Shown: positions 1 through 7,592 of the stretch, piece by piece | Numbering within the stretch: the first letter of the stretch is position 1 | Layout: each line of letters begins with the position of its first letter | From: Desulfitobacterium hafniense DCB-2 | GTDB taxonomy: Bacteria > Bacillota > Desulfitobacteriia > Desulfitobacteriales > Desulfitobacteriaceae | Assembly (NCBI RefSeq): GCF_000021925.1 | Contig: NC_011830.1 | Span: 3,941,001 to 4,005,000, forward strand | Reading direction: 5' to 3' | DNA length: 64,000 nucleotides | The notes under the pieces: generated by a model | The model's database searches: none | What the model saw: the letters and a program-made list of their open reading frames with translations, nothing else | What the model was told of the DNA's origin: nothing | Made by a program: the position numbers and the translations under genes

Positions 1-386
1 AGAACTTCGAATACACCTTCAGCTTCCATCTTTTCCAATTCACGAAGACGGCTGACGCGCTTTTGAATGGTTTGGAAGTTGGTCATCATGCCGCCGAGCC
101 AACGCTCATTGACATAGTACATACCGCAGCGTTCAGCTTCTTCTTTCACTGACTCCTGAGCTTGCTTCTTGGTACCGACAAACAAAACCGTACCACCGTC
201 TGCCGCTAAATTCCGCACGTAATTGTAGGCTTCCTCTACCTTTCTTACGGTTTTTTGCAGGTCAATGATATAAATACCATTGCGCTCCGTAAAAATGTAA
301 CGAGCCATTTTAGGATTCCAACGACGAGTTTGATGACCGAAGTGAACACCGGCTTCTAGTAATTGCTTCATAGAAATTACAGCCAT
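1..386 (-). CDS. rpsB: 30S ribosomal protein S2 (partial, C-terminus beyond window)
   Basis: The first 128 residues of ribosomal protein S2 of the small subunit are present; the rest runs off the left edge. The N-terminus MAVISMKQLLEAGVHFGHQT and the later segments GIYIIDLQKT, FVGTKKQA and NERWLGGMMTN are hallmark S2 sequence. The ATG at 386 is preceded by a GGAGG ribosome binding site. A good sigma-A type promoter lies at 502-530, leaving a leader of about 110 nt, so rpsB starts its own transcript. Identification is secure. Confidence 0.97.
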   Translation of the reverse strand, partial: MAVISMKQLLEAGVHFGHQTRRWNPKMARYIFTERNGIYIIDLQKTVRKVEEAYNYVRNLAADGGTVLFVGTKKQAQESVKEEAERCGMYYVNERWLGGMMTNFQTIQKRVSRLRELEKMEAEGVFEV

Positions 387-501
387 TGTGTTGCACCTCC
401 TTTCTTGTTTTTTCCTCCGCAGGTTCATCTCTTGGCTTACCCTGTTTTAGGGAACGCAAGCCTCAATCCCTCTGCGTGTGTAGTCATTTCACACTGCGAA
501 T

Positions 502-530
502 AGGATATCACAATTATAACTCTAATGCAA
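502..530 (-). promoter_or_regulatory. Probable sigma-A promoter of rpsB
   Basis: Read on the minus strand there is a TTGCAT -35 box (525-530), a 17-nt spacer and a TATCCT -10 box (502-507). The position and spacing suit transcription of rpsB with a leader of about 110 nt. Transcription has not been shown. Confidence 0.55.
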
Positions 531-538
531 CAAAAAGC

Positions 539-982
539 TTAGGCACGGGAAAAGTTTGTCCGAATCTCATTCTCTCTGATGTATTGCTCCAGCTCCGTCA
601 TCAATTCAGGGAAAGGAAAATAGAGATCACTAAGATAATAGTCCTGTTGCTTCGTTTTGATCTGAACGATCTCCTTACCTTGTTTGGTGGTGAAGAGAGC
701 AATGCGGCGAATCTCGGCGGGGGAAAGGCTGTGCTCTCCCCTCAGAGAACCAAAGACCAGTTGATTGTCACTGACCCGGAAATTCTTGCTCCGCCCATAA
801 AGCCATATGGCGGCAATTCCCAGAGCCGTGAGTAAATAGATAACCCGCAGCACATTGAATTCTAAAGCCGCTATCTTAAGTCCATAGTGTAAAACAGCTA
901 AAACAAGAGGGGTAATGACCAGATATAGCCCCCCGGGAATCAGCAAAGGCTTCACTTGATAGGAATAAACCTGCTCTTCCAT
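539..982 (-). CDS. Small membrane protein with PH-like domain, function unknown
   Basis: A 147-residue protein. Two hydrophobic segments lie near residues 13-35 and 43-62, followed by a soluble beta-rich part (FRVSDNQLVFGSL, SPAEIRRIALFT, EIVQIKTK) that looks like bacterial PH-type or YdbT/EbsA-like domains fused to a membrane hairpin. The ATG at 982 has a GGAGGG site 6 nt upstream. It lies between codY and rpsB on the same strand. I cannot assign a role; a membrane-associated PH-domain protein is the most that the sequence supports. Confidence 0.7.
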   Translation of the reverse strand: MEEQVYSYQVKPLLIPGGLYLVITPLVLAVLHYGLKIAALEFNVLRVIYLLTALGIAAIWLYGRSKNFRVSDNQLVFGSLRGEHSLSPAEIRRIALFTTKQGKEIVQIKTKQQDYYLSDLYFPFPELMTELEQYIRENEIRTNFSRA

Positions 983-1030
983 CCAGATCCCTCCACCTTT
1001 GTGTTTACACGGAATAAACGAGTCCGGTAA

Positions 1031-1819
1031 TTACTTGTTGTGGCTGATTTTGTCCAACTCTTCGAGGAGATAATCATTTAAGACGCGGATGTAGGTTCCT
1101 TTCATCCCTAAGGATTTGGATTCAATCACTCCGGCGGATTCAAATTTTCTTAAGGCGTTGACAATGACGGAACGGGTAATTCCCACCCGGTCGGCGATCT
1201 TGCTGGCCACCAGCAAGCCGTCGCCGCCGCCCAATTCAGCAAAGATATGCTCCACCGCTTCCAATTCGGAATAAGATAAAGTACCTACAGCGATTTGAAC
1301 AGCCGCTTTCTTGCGCGCTTCTTCTTCCGCCCGCTCAGCTTTGATGCGCAGAATTTCCATACCGACTACAGTCGCTCCGTATTCAGCAAGAATTAAGTCT
1401 GCTTCACTGAAATCCTGATCGAATTTTGCCAATACCAAAGTCCCTACCCGTTCGCCGCCGCCGAGAATCGGAAGAATCGTCGTGATTTTATTATTGAAAT
1501 GGCAACGCTCTTTTTCGTTAAAAACGCAGCCATTGGCTACCTGAGTGGTATTGGAGCGGGTTTCTGTGACCTTTAATAATCCTTCATTATAGCTTTCCGG
1601 GAACCGCTCGGTATGAACGACGATGTCTTCCATGGTGTTGCAGCCAAAATTCTGCATAAAGCTATAGCCTAAAATTTTACCGCGACGTCCTACAATATAG
1701 CAATTGGACTGAATAGATTCACTGAGCACATTGGCCATTTCGTCAAAATCTACGGAATGGCCGGCAGCTTTTTGAATTAATTTACTAATCGCTCTTGTTT
1801 TTTCCAATAAGTTTTTCAT
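1031..1819 (-). CDS. codY: GTP- and branched-chain-amino-acid-sensing global repressor CodY
   Basis: CodY is the cytoplasmic dimeric repressor that lets Firmicutes sense isoleucine/valine/leucine and GTP and shut down nitrogen, amino acid and stationary-phase genes. The 262-residue length is typical. The N-terminal half is the GAF ligand-binding domain (LLEKTRAISKLIQ start, residues 1-155). The C-terminal winged helix-turn-helix is visible at about 203-240 (VASKIADRVGITRSVIVNAL). The ATG at 1819 has an AGGAGG site. It is the last gene of the conserved xerC-hslV-hslU-codY order and follows hslU after 45 nt. Confidence 0.96.
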   Translation of the reverse strand: MKNLLEKTRAISKLIQKAAGHSVDFDEMANVLSESIQSNCYIVGRRGKILGYSFMQNFGCNTMEDIVVHTERFPESYNEGLLKVTETRSNTTQVANGCVFNEKERCHFNNKITTILPILGGGERVGTLVLAKFDQDFSEADLILAEYGATVVGMEILRIKAERAEEEARKKAAVQIAVGTLSYSELEAVEHIFAELGGGDGLLVASKIADRVGITRSVIVNALRKFESAGVIESKSLGMKGTYIRVLNDYLLEELDKISHNK

Positions 1820-1864
1820 GGTGAAAATTCCTCCTATTATTTAAAACGCTGATTCGAGTTCCTG

Positions 1865-3241
1865 TTAAAGGATATACCTGGAAAGATCTTGGTTCCTCAC
1901 GATATTGCCAAGTCGGTGTTGAATATATTCCCGATTAATCGTGACCGTATAATCTTCCGGCAGCTCCGAGGCTTCGAAGGACAATTCCTCCAAGACTCTT
2001 TCCACGATAGTATGAAGCCTTCTGGCTCCGATGTTTTCCGTGTTGGAATTCACCTCATAGGCAACTTTTGCTAATTCATCAATAGCATTCTCTGTAAACT
2101 CGACCTTTATCCCTTCGGTTTCCAGCAAGGCGCTGTACTGTTTTATCAATGAGGATTGAGGTTCTGTTAAAATCCGTTGGAAATCCTCAATGCTCAGAGA
2201 TTCCAGTTCAACCCGAATAGGAAAGCGTCCCTGGAGTTCGGGAATGAGGTCTGATGGCTTGGCCACATGGAAAGCACCAGCCGCAATAAACAGGATGTGA
2301 TCTGTCTTGACAGGTCCGTATTTTGTATTAATGGTAGAGCCTTCGACAATGGGCAGTATGTCCCTTTGGACACCTCCCCTGGATACATCGGGGCCCGAGG
2401 CTCCATCTCTTCCGGCAATCTTATCGATTTCGTCGAGGAAAACCATACCTTCCTGTTCAACTCGGCGAATTGCTTCTTGAACCGCTTCATCATGATCAAT
2501 GAGCTTCTGGGCTTCTTCAGTGGTTAGGATACGGCGGGCCTCGCGGACGGTGACTTTTCGTTTATGCCGCTTTTTAGGCAGCATACCTGCCATCATATCC
2601 TGGAGATTCGTATTGATCTCCATGCCGGTTCCTAAGAAATCAGGCAGCAGGGGTTGATTGTCCTCTACCTCAACCTCGATGACCTGCTCATCAAGTTCCC
2701 CGCGGTGCAAGCGTTCCCGAATAAAGGTCCGATCCCTTTCAATCTCGGGAGTTACCGTCTCCTCCTTTTCCTGGCCTTGATTAAACAAGAACTGGAAAGG
2801 GTTTGACGAGTTATTTTCTTGACGTTTCCCCGGAACCAGTAAGGCTTCAAGGCGTTTTTCCGCAGCCTGTGCAGCCTGAATCTCCACTTCTTCCATCTTC
2901 TCCGCCTTAACCATGCGCAAGGAAATTTCCACTAAGTCACGGACGATGGATTCCACATCTCTTCCCACATAGCCCACTTCAGTGAACTTTGTGGCTTCCA
3001 CTTTAAGAAAAGGAGCCCGCACCAGCTTAGCCAGACGTCTGGCAATCTCGGTTTTCCCAACCCCTGTGGGACCAATCATCAGGATATTCTTCGGGAGAAC
3101 TTCCTCCTGCATCCCTTCGGGGAGTAAGGATCTTCTGTAGCGATTACGGAGCGCTATGGCTACTGCCCGCTTAGCTTGGTTCTGACCTACGATGTATCGA
3201 TCCAATTCCCGGACAGTTTCCCGTGGTGTTAGTTGTTCCAT
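1865..3241 (-). CDS. hslU: HslU (ClpY), ATPase subunit of the HslUV protease
   Basis: AAA+ unfoldase that feeds proteins into HslV. It is 458 residues long. Walker A GPTGVGKT is at residues 57-64, Walker B VFLDEIDK lies near 268, and the intermediate I domain spans about 110-240. The C-terminal tail ending DLSRYIL is the segment that docks between HslV subunits. The GPDVSRGGVQRDILPIVEG sensor region is family-typical. The start has GGAGGGGAG upstream and lies 12 nt after hslV, so the two are co-translated. Confidence 0.97.
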   Translation of the reverse strand: MEQLTPRETVRELDRYIVGQNQAKRAVAIALRNRYRRSLLPEGMQEEVLPKNILMIGPTGVGKTEIARRLAKLVRAPFLKVEATKFTEVGYVGRDVESIVRDLVEISLRMVKAEKMEEVEIQAAQAAEKRLEALLVPGKRQENNSSNPFQFLFNQGQEKEETVTPEIERDRTFIRERLHRGELDEQVIEVEVEDNQPLLPDFLGTGMEINTNLQDMMAGMLPKKRHKRKVTVREARRILTTEEAQKLIDHDEAVQEAIRRVEQEGMVFLDEIDKIAGRDGASGPDVSRGGVQRDILPIVEGSTINTKYGPVKTDHILFIAAGAFHVAKPSDLIPELQGRFPIRVELESLSIEDFQRILTEPQSSLIKQYSALLETEGIKVEFTENAIDELAKVAYEVNSNTENIGARRLHTIVERVLEELSFEASELPEDYTVTINREYIQHRLGNIVRNQDLSRYIL

Positions 3242-3253
3242 TGGCTCCCCTCC

Positions 3254-3784
3254 TTACAATTCTTCAACAATAATTTGGTCATTGGTATAGACACAAATGG
3301 ATGAAGCGACCTCCATAGCCTCTTGAACAAGCTGTGCAGGTTGGAGATCTGTATTTTTAACCAATGCCCGGGCTGCTGCTAAAGCATAGTTGCCGCCGGA
3401 GCCAATCGCTGCTATTCCATCGTCAGGTTCGATGACCTCACCGGAACCGGAAATTAAGAGCATGCTTTGCTTATCTGCTACAATGAGCAGGGCTTCAAGA
3501 TTGCGGAGGGCTTTGTCCATCCGCCAGTCTTTAGCAAGTTCCACCGCAGCTCGCTGGAGATTTCCTTGGTATTCCTCAAGTTTATTTTCAAACTTCTCGA
3601 AGAGTGTGAAAGCATCGGCGACAGAACCGGCAAATCCTGCCAGAACCTTGCCATGGAACAGTCGGCGCACTTTTCTTGCTTTATGCTTCATCACCGTGGC
3701 CTGACCCATGGTCACCTGGCCATCGCCAGCCATTGCCACCTGATCACCCTTTTTTACAGCAACTATAGTTGTTGCGTGGAACAT
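3254..3784 (-). CDS. hslV: HslV (ClpQ), peptidase subunit of the HslUV protease
   Basis: N-terminal-nucleophile threonine peptidase forming the proteolytic core of HslUV; 176 residues. The sequence begins MFHATTIVAVKKG, so processing to expose Thr5 would give the catalytic N-terminus. The following GDGQVTMG and the later GSGGNYALAAARAL are proteasome-beta-like family marks. An AGGAGG site precedes the ATG. Its usual upstream neighbour xerC is now separated by about 2.1 kb containing an IS110 element, so hslVU-codY may depend on a local promoter. Confidence 0.96.
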   Translation of the reverse strand: MFHATTIVAVKKGDQVAMAGDGQVTMGQATVMKHKARKVRRLFHGKVLAGFAGSVADAFTLFEKFENKLEEYQGNLQRAAVELAKDWRMDKALRNLEALLIVADKQSMLLISGSGEVIEPDDGIAAIGSGGNYALAAARALVKNTDLQPAQLVQEAMEVASSICVYTNDQIIVEEL

Positions 3785-3813
3785 GGGAATACCTCCTCGT
3801 ATAATTGATTTAG

Positions 3814-3859
3814 TTCCTGCCCCACGAGTCCCAAAAACTAATGGAACGTGGGGTATTTA
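3814..3859. repeat. Hairpin upstream of hslV
   Basis: CCCCACG (3820-3826) is complementary to CGTGGGG (3847-3853). GTTCC (3814-3818) is also complementary to GGAAC (3843-3847), interleaved with the first pair. The two pairings could be alternatives or a small pseudoknot. The site lies 30-75 nt upstream of the hslV start, inside the would-be 5' leader. The function is unknown; it may simply belong to the inserted DNA. Confidence 0.4.
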
Positions 3860-3947
3860 AATGACCATAGAAAACTGGAAATTCAGTAGATATGGTCAAC
3901 CGCAACAAGATGCACACAGGATAACGCATACCCCATGCAGCCGTCGT

Positions 3948-4076
3948 GCCTGTGGGCAGTGTGGACAAGTCAACCCCAAGGCATACTTCAAATTCGACTT
4001 GTCCAAAGCCTGTTGGGAAAGCTCTTTTAGGACAGACCCCAAAGGGCTTTTCCACAGGCTGGCACTGTCCACAGGC
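3948..4076 (+). ncRNA. Predicted three-way-junction structured element, unrecognised
   Basis: The segment has three nested complementary pairs. The closing stem pairs GCCTGTGGGCAGTG (3948-3961) with CACTGTCCACAGGC (4063-4076); 13 of 14 positions are Watson-Crick and the other is G-T. A perfect 10-bp stem pairs TGGACAAGTC (3962-3971) with GACTTGTCCA (3996-4005). A long third arm pairs AGCCTGTTGG (4007-4016) with CCACAGGCT (4052-4060), and continues as 4019-4031 with 4037-4049. The wobble pairs are G-U only when read on the plus strand, which suggests a plus-strand RNA. It is in the same direction as the adjacent IS110 transposase. No transcript is known, and a MITE-like palindrome is the alternative. 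Confidence 0.4.
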
Positions 4077-4140
4077 TCAGGATGAGGAATACCTGAGATT
4101 CCTCAGATCGTTCTTTGACAACAAAAAAGTATTTAAGTTT

Positions 4141-4378
4141 GTTGGGATTTCAAGCAAAATGGTACCGTGAGGTTCGTTCTGGCAAAGCCTTTTCCTCCTT
4201 GAGGCTCTGACCTCTTTTTAAGTCTGACTGCCAGCCCACAATTTGAACTTTTAACTCGAAGGTTGCACAGCTTAAAGGGAACTCCTCCGATAGTAGCAGA
4301 TCGGTTGGATCCAAGGTCTTTTTAGGACAAGTGCTGATTCGGCGAGGTTGTTGACCTGTTGTGGTGCCTGGTCCCAAC
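4141..4378 (+). ncRNA. Putative IS110 bridge RNA region
   Basis: IS110-group elements carry a structured non-coding bridge RNA in the non-coding left end just before the recombinase; its loops pair with target and donor DNA (known for IS621). Here the 280 nt before the transposase are non-coding and rich in complementary segments. GTTGGGA (4141-4147) pairs with TCCCAAC (4372-4378) and closes the region. CTGGCA (4179-4184) pairs with TGCCAG (4229-4234) and encloses AGCCT/AGGCT (4186-4190, 4202-4206). CCGA/TCGG (4287-4290, 4299-4302) and GGTC/GACC (about 4315 and 4353) follow. The function is inferred from position and family; the exact ends and guide loops are not resolved. Confidence 0.45.
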
Positions 4379-4423
4379 GTTAATCTTACAAATTGTTTGG
4401 CTCAGAAAGTGAGGTGATTTTAA

Positions 4424-5671
4424 TTGAGTTTATTTGTCGGTATTGATGTGAGTTCCAGTGATTTTAAAGTGCGAATCTTAGATGAGCGTGGTAATGAACC
4501 GGTTAAAAGGCTACGGGCTTTGAATGATCAGCCTGGTTGTGAGCAAGTTGCCCGATATCTCTTTGACGCCTGTGCTCAAGTGAATGTGGACCGGCTGGTT
4601 ATTGGTTTAGAGGCCACTTCCGTATACAGTTGGCCGTTACAAATGTTCTTAGCGGAAGACCATTCTTTAGCCCCTTTGCAGCCCCAAATTTATTCCTTTA
4701 ACCCCAAGGTCGTTGCTAATTTCAAGAAGGCTTATGTGGACCTTCCGAAAAACGATTGGATTGATGCCTGGGTCATTGCCGAACGTCTACGCTTCGGTCG
4801 GCTCCCAGAGGGCTCTCAGGTCGATTTCCGCTACTTACCCTTACAGCGCCTCACTCGCTTTCGGTGTCATTTGATTGAGATGATTTCCAGAGAGAAGAAT
4901 TATTTTCTCACGAACTTGTTCTTGAAGTTTAGCACGCTTGCCCAAGGTGCGGTTTTTAGTAACACTTTCGGCGCTACTTCTGAATCCTTGACACTTGAGT
5001 TTTTTTCTCCAGAAGAGGTTGCGGCTCGACCGCTTGATGAACTGATTGATTTCCTCATGGAGAAAGGAAAACGTCATTTCGAGGATCCGGAAACCAAAGC
5101 CAGAGAGTTGAAGGAAGCTGCCCGCAAGGCCCATCGACTGCGTGGAAGCCTATTGCAACCCATTAACCTTATCCTGGCCACGAGCATTGAAACCATCCAC
5201 ACCTTGGAGAAGCAGGTAAAGAAAATCGATAAGGCAATCGAAGCAGAAATCAGGCATTTCCCGAATACGCTCATTACCATTCCCGGTATTGGCCCTGTGC
5301 TTTCAGCTGGTATTATTGCTGAGATCGGAGACATCCGTCGTTTTCCGAATGAAGGAGCCTTAGCAAAGTTTATTGGGTTAACCTGGCGTACCCACCAGTC
5401 AGGTGATTTTACAGCCGATGACACACCCTTAACCCGAACTGGCAACACCTACTTGCGCAGTTATATCATCCAGGCTGCTAACTTAGTACGCCAAAAGGAA
5501 CCAGAGTACAAGGTCTTCTACCAACGTAAATTTTCGGAAAGTAAGACTCATCATCATCGCCGTGCTCTCGTGCTTACTGCACGCAAACTCGTCCGTATGG
5601 TTGATGCTCTGCTACGCAGCAACCAAATCTATAGGCCACATGGCAATAGGGGGAATGCAAACCAAGCATGA
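4424..5671 (+). CDS. IS110-family transposase (DEDD recombinase)
   Basis: A 415-residue recombinase starting at TTG with a GAGGTGATT site. The N-terminal RuvC-like domain shows the catalytic tetrad as D8 (VGIDVSS), E63 (GLEATS), D111 and D114 (KNDWIDAWVIAE). A helical region follows at about 150-275. The C-terminal Tnp_20 domain includes IPGIGPVLSAGIIAEIGD, and a likely nucleophilic serine is S326 (HQSGDF), before GNTYLRSYIIQAA. The reading frame is intact, so the element could be active. IS110 enzymes use a bridge RNA for seamless insertion; the non-coding part lies upstream, as in the IS110 rather than the IS1111 group. Confidence 0.93.
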   Translation: MSLFVGIDVSSSDFKVRILDERGNEPVKRLRALNDQPGCEQVARYLFDACAQVNVDRLVIGLEATSVYSWPLQMFLAEDHSLAPLQPQIYSFNPKVVANFKKAYVDLPKNDWIDAWVIAERLRFGRLPEGSQVDFRYLPLQRLTRFRCHLIEMISREKNYFLTNLFLKFSTLAQGAVFSNTFGATSESLTLEFFSPEEVAARPLDELIDFLMEKGKRHFEDPETKARELKEAARKAHRLRGSLLQPINLILATSIETIHTLEKQVKKIDKAIEAEIRHFPNTLITIPGIGPVLSAGIIAEIGDIRRFPNEGALAKFIGLTWRTHQSGDFTADDTPLTRTGNTYLRSYIIQAANLVRQKEPEYKVFYQRKFSESKTHHHRRALVLTARKLVRMVDALLRSNQIYRPHGNRGNANQA

Positions 5672-5795
5672 ATTGCGCTAACCGATACTCCATTTTTGTA
5701 ACTTTTTCCCACGATAGTTTGGGAATGAGATGGTTTCTTGTTGCCTTTTTTGCCCACTGATTATTAGCTAACTGAAAATTTGACTCGCTTAGAGT

Positions 5796-5856
5796 CTTGA
5801 CATATTACCGAAGGACTTATATCGGCAGTTTACAGAATTATTGGGTAAGTGTCAAG
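5796..5856. repeat. Hairpin between the IS110 transposase and xerC
   Basis: CTTGACA (5796-5802) is complementary to TGTCAAG (5850-5856), and TTACC (5805-5809) to GGTAA (5844-5848). A small GACTC/GAGTC hairpin lies just before it. It falls 125 nt after the transposase and 47 nt past the xerC stop on the other strand. It could be part of the IS right end or a transcription stop for either gene; the sequence does not decide. Confidence 0.4.
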
Positions 5857-5903
5857 GGAAATTGTGTACAATTGTTGTCTTTTTGTGAAAATTTACGAAT
5901 TCC

Positions 5904-6800
5904 TCACATTTTCTTAGCACGGGGATGATTTTGTTCATAAACCTCCCGCAAACGCTCCTTGGTTAAATGAGTGTAAATCTGGGTAGAGGAGAGCTTGGCA
6001 TGCCCTAAAAGCTCCTGAACACTGCGGAGATCGGCTCCGCCATCAAGCAAGTGGGTGGCAAAGGAGTGGCGAAGCATGTGGGGATGAAGGTGTTGGGATA
6101 ATCCAGCCTCCAAAGCCAATCCGTCGAGAATTCGCCGTATAGAACGAACGGAGAGCCTTGTGCCCTGATAATTCAAAAGCAAGGCCTCTTGTTTGTCCTC
6201 TCTCATCTCCAGATACTGGCGGGCGGCTTCCAGAGCATAGTTGGTCAAGGGAACAATTCTCTCTTTATTTCCTTTGCCGCGAACCCGCAAGAGAGAACTT
6301 CCCGCATCGATATCCTGACGGTTAAGATCCGCCAGCTCGCTGACCCGTAAACCTGAGCCATAGAGCAATTCCAGGATCACCTGGTCCCGCGCTCCCAGCA
6401 GTGTGGCACAATCAGGAGTGCGAATTAATCGATCCAATTCCTCCAGGGAGAGAAAGTGGGGAAGCTTTCTGCCCAGCTTAGGGGTGGCTATGCGCTGAAT
6501 GGGGTTTTTCTGCAGGATCCCCTCCCGGCAAAGGAACTTAAAAAAGGCTCTCAAGGCAGAAAGTTTGCGAGCCATGCTTTTTCTCTCCAGACCCCGATCC
6601 GTCATTTCACCGAGGAAACTGCGCACGATATAAATATCCACTTGATCGACGGTCACTTTTTCCGGCTCTTCTCCCAGCTCCCGGGCGGCAAACACAAAAA
6701 ATTGGATGAGGTCCTTATGATAAGCCATGAGAGTATGCTGGGAACGGTTTTGGGTTTTTAGGTGACCGTCGAATAGGCTGAGGGCATGATCGGCTTGCAT
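5904..6800 (-). CDS. xerC: Tyrosine recombinase XerC (CodV)
   Basis: Site-specific recombinase that resolves chromosome dimers at dif; 298 residues. The N-terminal SAM-like core-binding domain spans residues 1-90. The catalytic domain carries R152 (GSGLRVSEL), a lysine in RGKGNKE (about 176-179), H241 and R244 (HPHMLRH), H267 (LGHAKL) and the nucleophile Y276 (TQIYTHL). The ATG at 6800 follows AGGTGA. In related genomes it lies between trmFO and hslV; here a composite repeat is upstream and IS110 downstream. Confidence 0.95.
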   Translation of the reverse strand: MQADHALSLFDGHLKTQNRSQHTLMAYHKDLIQFFVFAARELGEEPEKVTVDQVDIYIVRSFLGEMTDRGLERKSMARKLSALRAFFKFLCREGILQKNPIQRIATPKLGRKLPHFLSLEELDRLIRTPDCATLLGARDQVILELLYGSGLRVSELADLNRQDIDAGSSLLRVRGKGNKERIVPLTNYALEAARQYLEMREDKQEALLLNYQGTRLSVRSIRRILDGLALEAGLSQHLHPHMLRHSFATHLLDGGADLRSVQELLGHAKLSSTQIYTHLTKERLREVYEQNHPRAKKM

Positions 6801-6878
6801 GGTGGCGTTTTCACCTCGGTTTGTTTAGTGTTTTGGCTATAGGGCGGTTTGGCTTTGAGGTGGCTTTGTAGCTTGTTC

Positions 6879-7575
6879 AGGTCGCGTAGCTTCACGCACA
6901 ACGCGTACTCCCTAGCTCCGGGGCTGGCTCACTCGCTTTCTTAACAGCTCATCTGCGGCGGATAAGTATGCTTTGGGGAATGCCGCCTTGAGCGAAACTG
7001 TCCACCGGACACTTTCGTGCCAAACCTCAGGGTAGTACCTGATGTGAACCGTGGCTCCGCTACGTTAAGAAAGCCTCGTTCACCTAACCGCCCCTTCGCT
7101 AAATCCGTTCGCTTTTGTGCGTAAAGCTACTGCTTGCAGGTCTTTTTAGCACTTCTTTTGAGACTCATGCAAGTCTTTTCTGTGGTCATCTCCACGGCCA
7201 TCTCCTAAGCTTTCCCCAAAAGGGAAAGCCAGCTTGTGCTACTGCGGCTACCATCGCCGACCTTGCCGCCCCAAGCGGCGTCGGCAAAGACGGAAAAAGT
7301 GACTCAGGTCAAGCCAAGCAGCTTATCCCTTCAAAGCCCTGCATGCACAACTTAAAAAACAACCCAAGGATTTTGATTTACAGAAGGGAAGCGACTTTAA
7401 GCGAGCGGAAACAAAACTTCGCGAAAAGCCTGCAGCGGAGAAAGGTTGGAAACAGGACGTTTCCAACCCGCCACTGAGCAGGAGCGATTTGGCGGGGCAC
7501 CTTTCGTAGCGGCAGGCTTTTCGCGTTAGTTTTGTCCGCGCAGCTTATGGAGCGACCGCTGTAAATCAAAATCCT
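6879..7575 (+). repeat. Composite structured dispersed repeat, copy 1 (parts A and B)
   Basis: Part A spans 6879-7130. Its outer arms are GTAGCTTCACGCACAA (6886-6901) and TTGTGCGTAAAGCTAC (7115-7130). The inner arms GCTTTCTTAAC (6935-6945) and GTTAAGAAAGC (7064-7074) interleave with GGCTCAC (6926-6932) and GTGAACC (7044-7050). A spacer holds a strong GC hairpin (7266-7295). Part B spans 7367-7575 and has 17-bp perfect terminal arms (7367-7383, 7559-7575). Its inner parts are stem GAAAG/CTTTC (7440-7444, 7501-7505), a 10-bp hairpin with loop AGGAC (7444-7468) and stem CGCCA/TGGCG (7469-7473, 7490-7494). It lies between trmFO and xerC. The strand sign follows the A-to-B order only; the RNA-like strand is probably the minus. 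I do not recognise the family. Confidence 0.85.
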
Positions 7576-7592
7576 GGAGAGTCTGCTTTCGT

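Larger units (their letters stand above)
4141..5790 (+). mobile_element. IS110-family insertion sequence (ends approximate)
   Basis: The element contains one DEDD recombinase gene preceded by about 280 nt of structured non-coding DNA. IS110 elements lack terminal inverted repeats, so the ends cannot be read directly; the limits given are estimates from the putative bridge RNA and the downstream non-coding stretch. It sits between hslV and xerC, which are adjacent in most Firmicutes, and it is transcribed against them. It is therefore an insertion into a conserved operon. Confidence 0.6.

Noticed and set aside
3861..4170. Short open frames between hslV and the IS110 transposase
   Set aside because: They run through the three-way-junction element and the putative bridge RNA and show no family resemblance or start signals.
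4841..5448. Frames opposite the transposase
   Set aside because: Antisense shadows of the DEDD recombinase gene.
7115..7569. Open frames inside repeat copy 1 on both strands
   Set aside because: They overlap the palindromic arms, differ between copies by frameshifting insertions, and lack ribosome binding sites.
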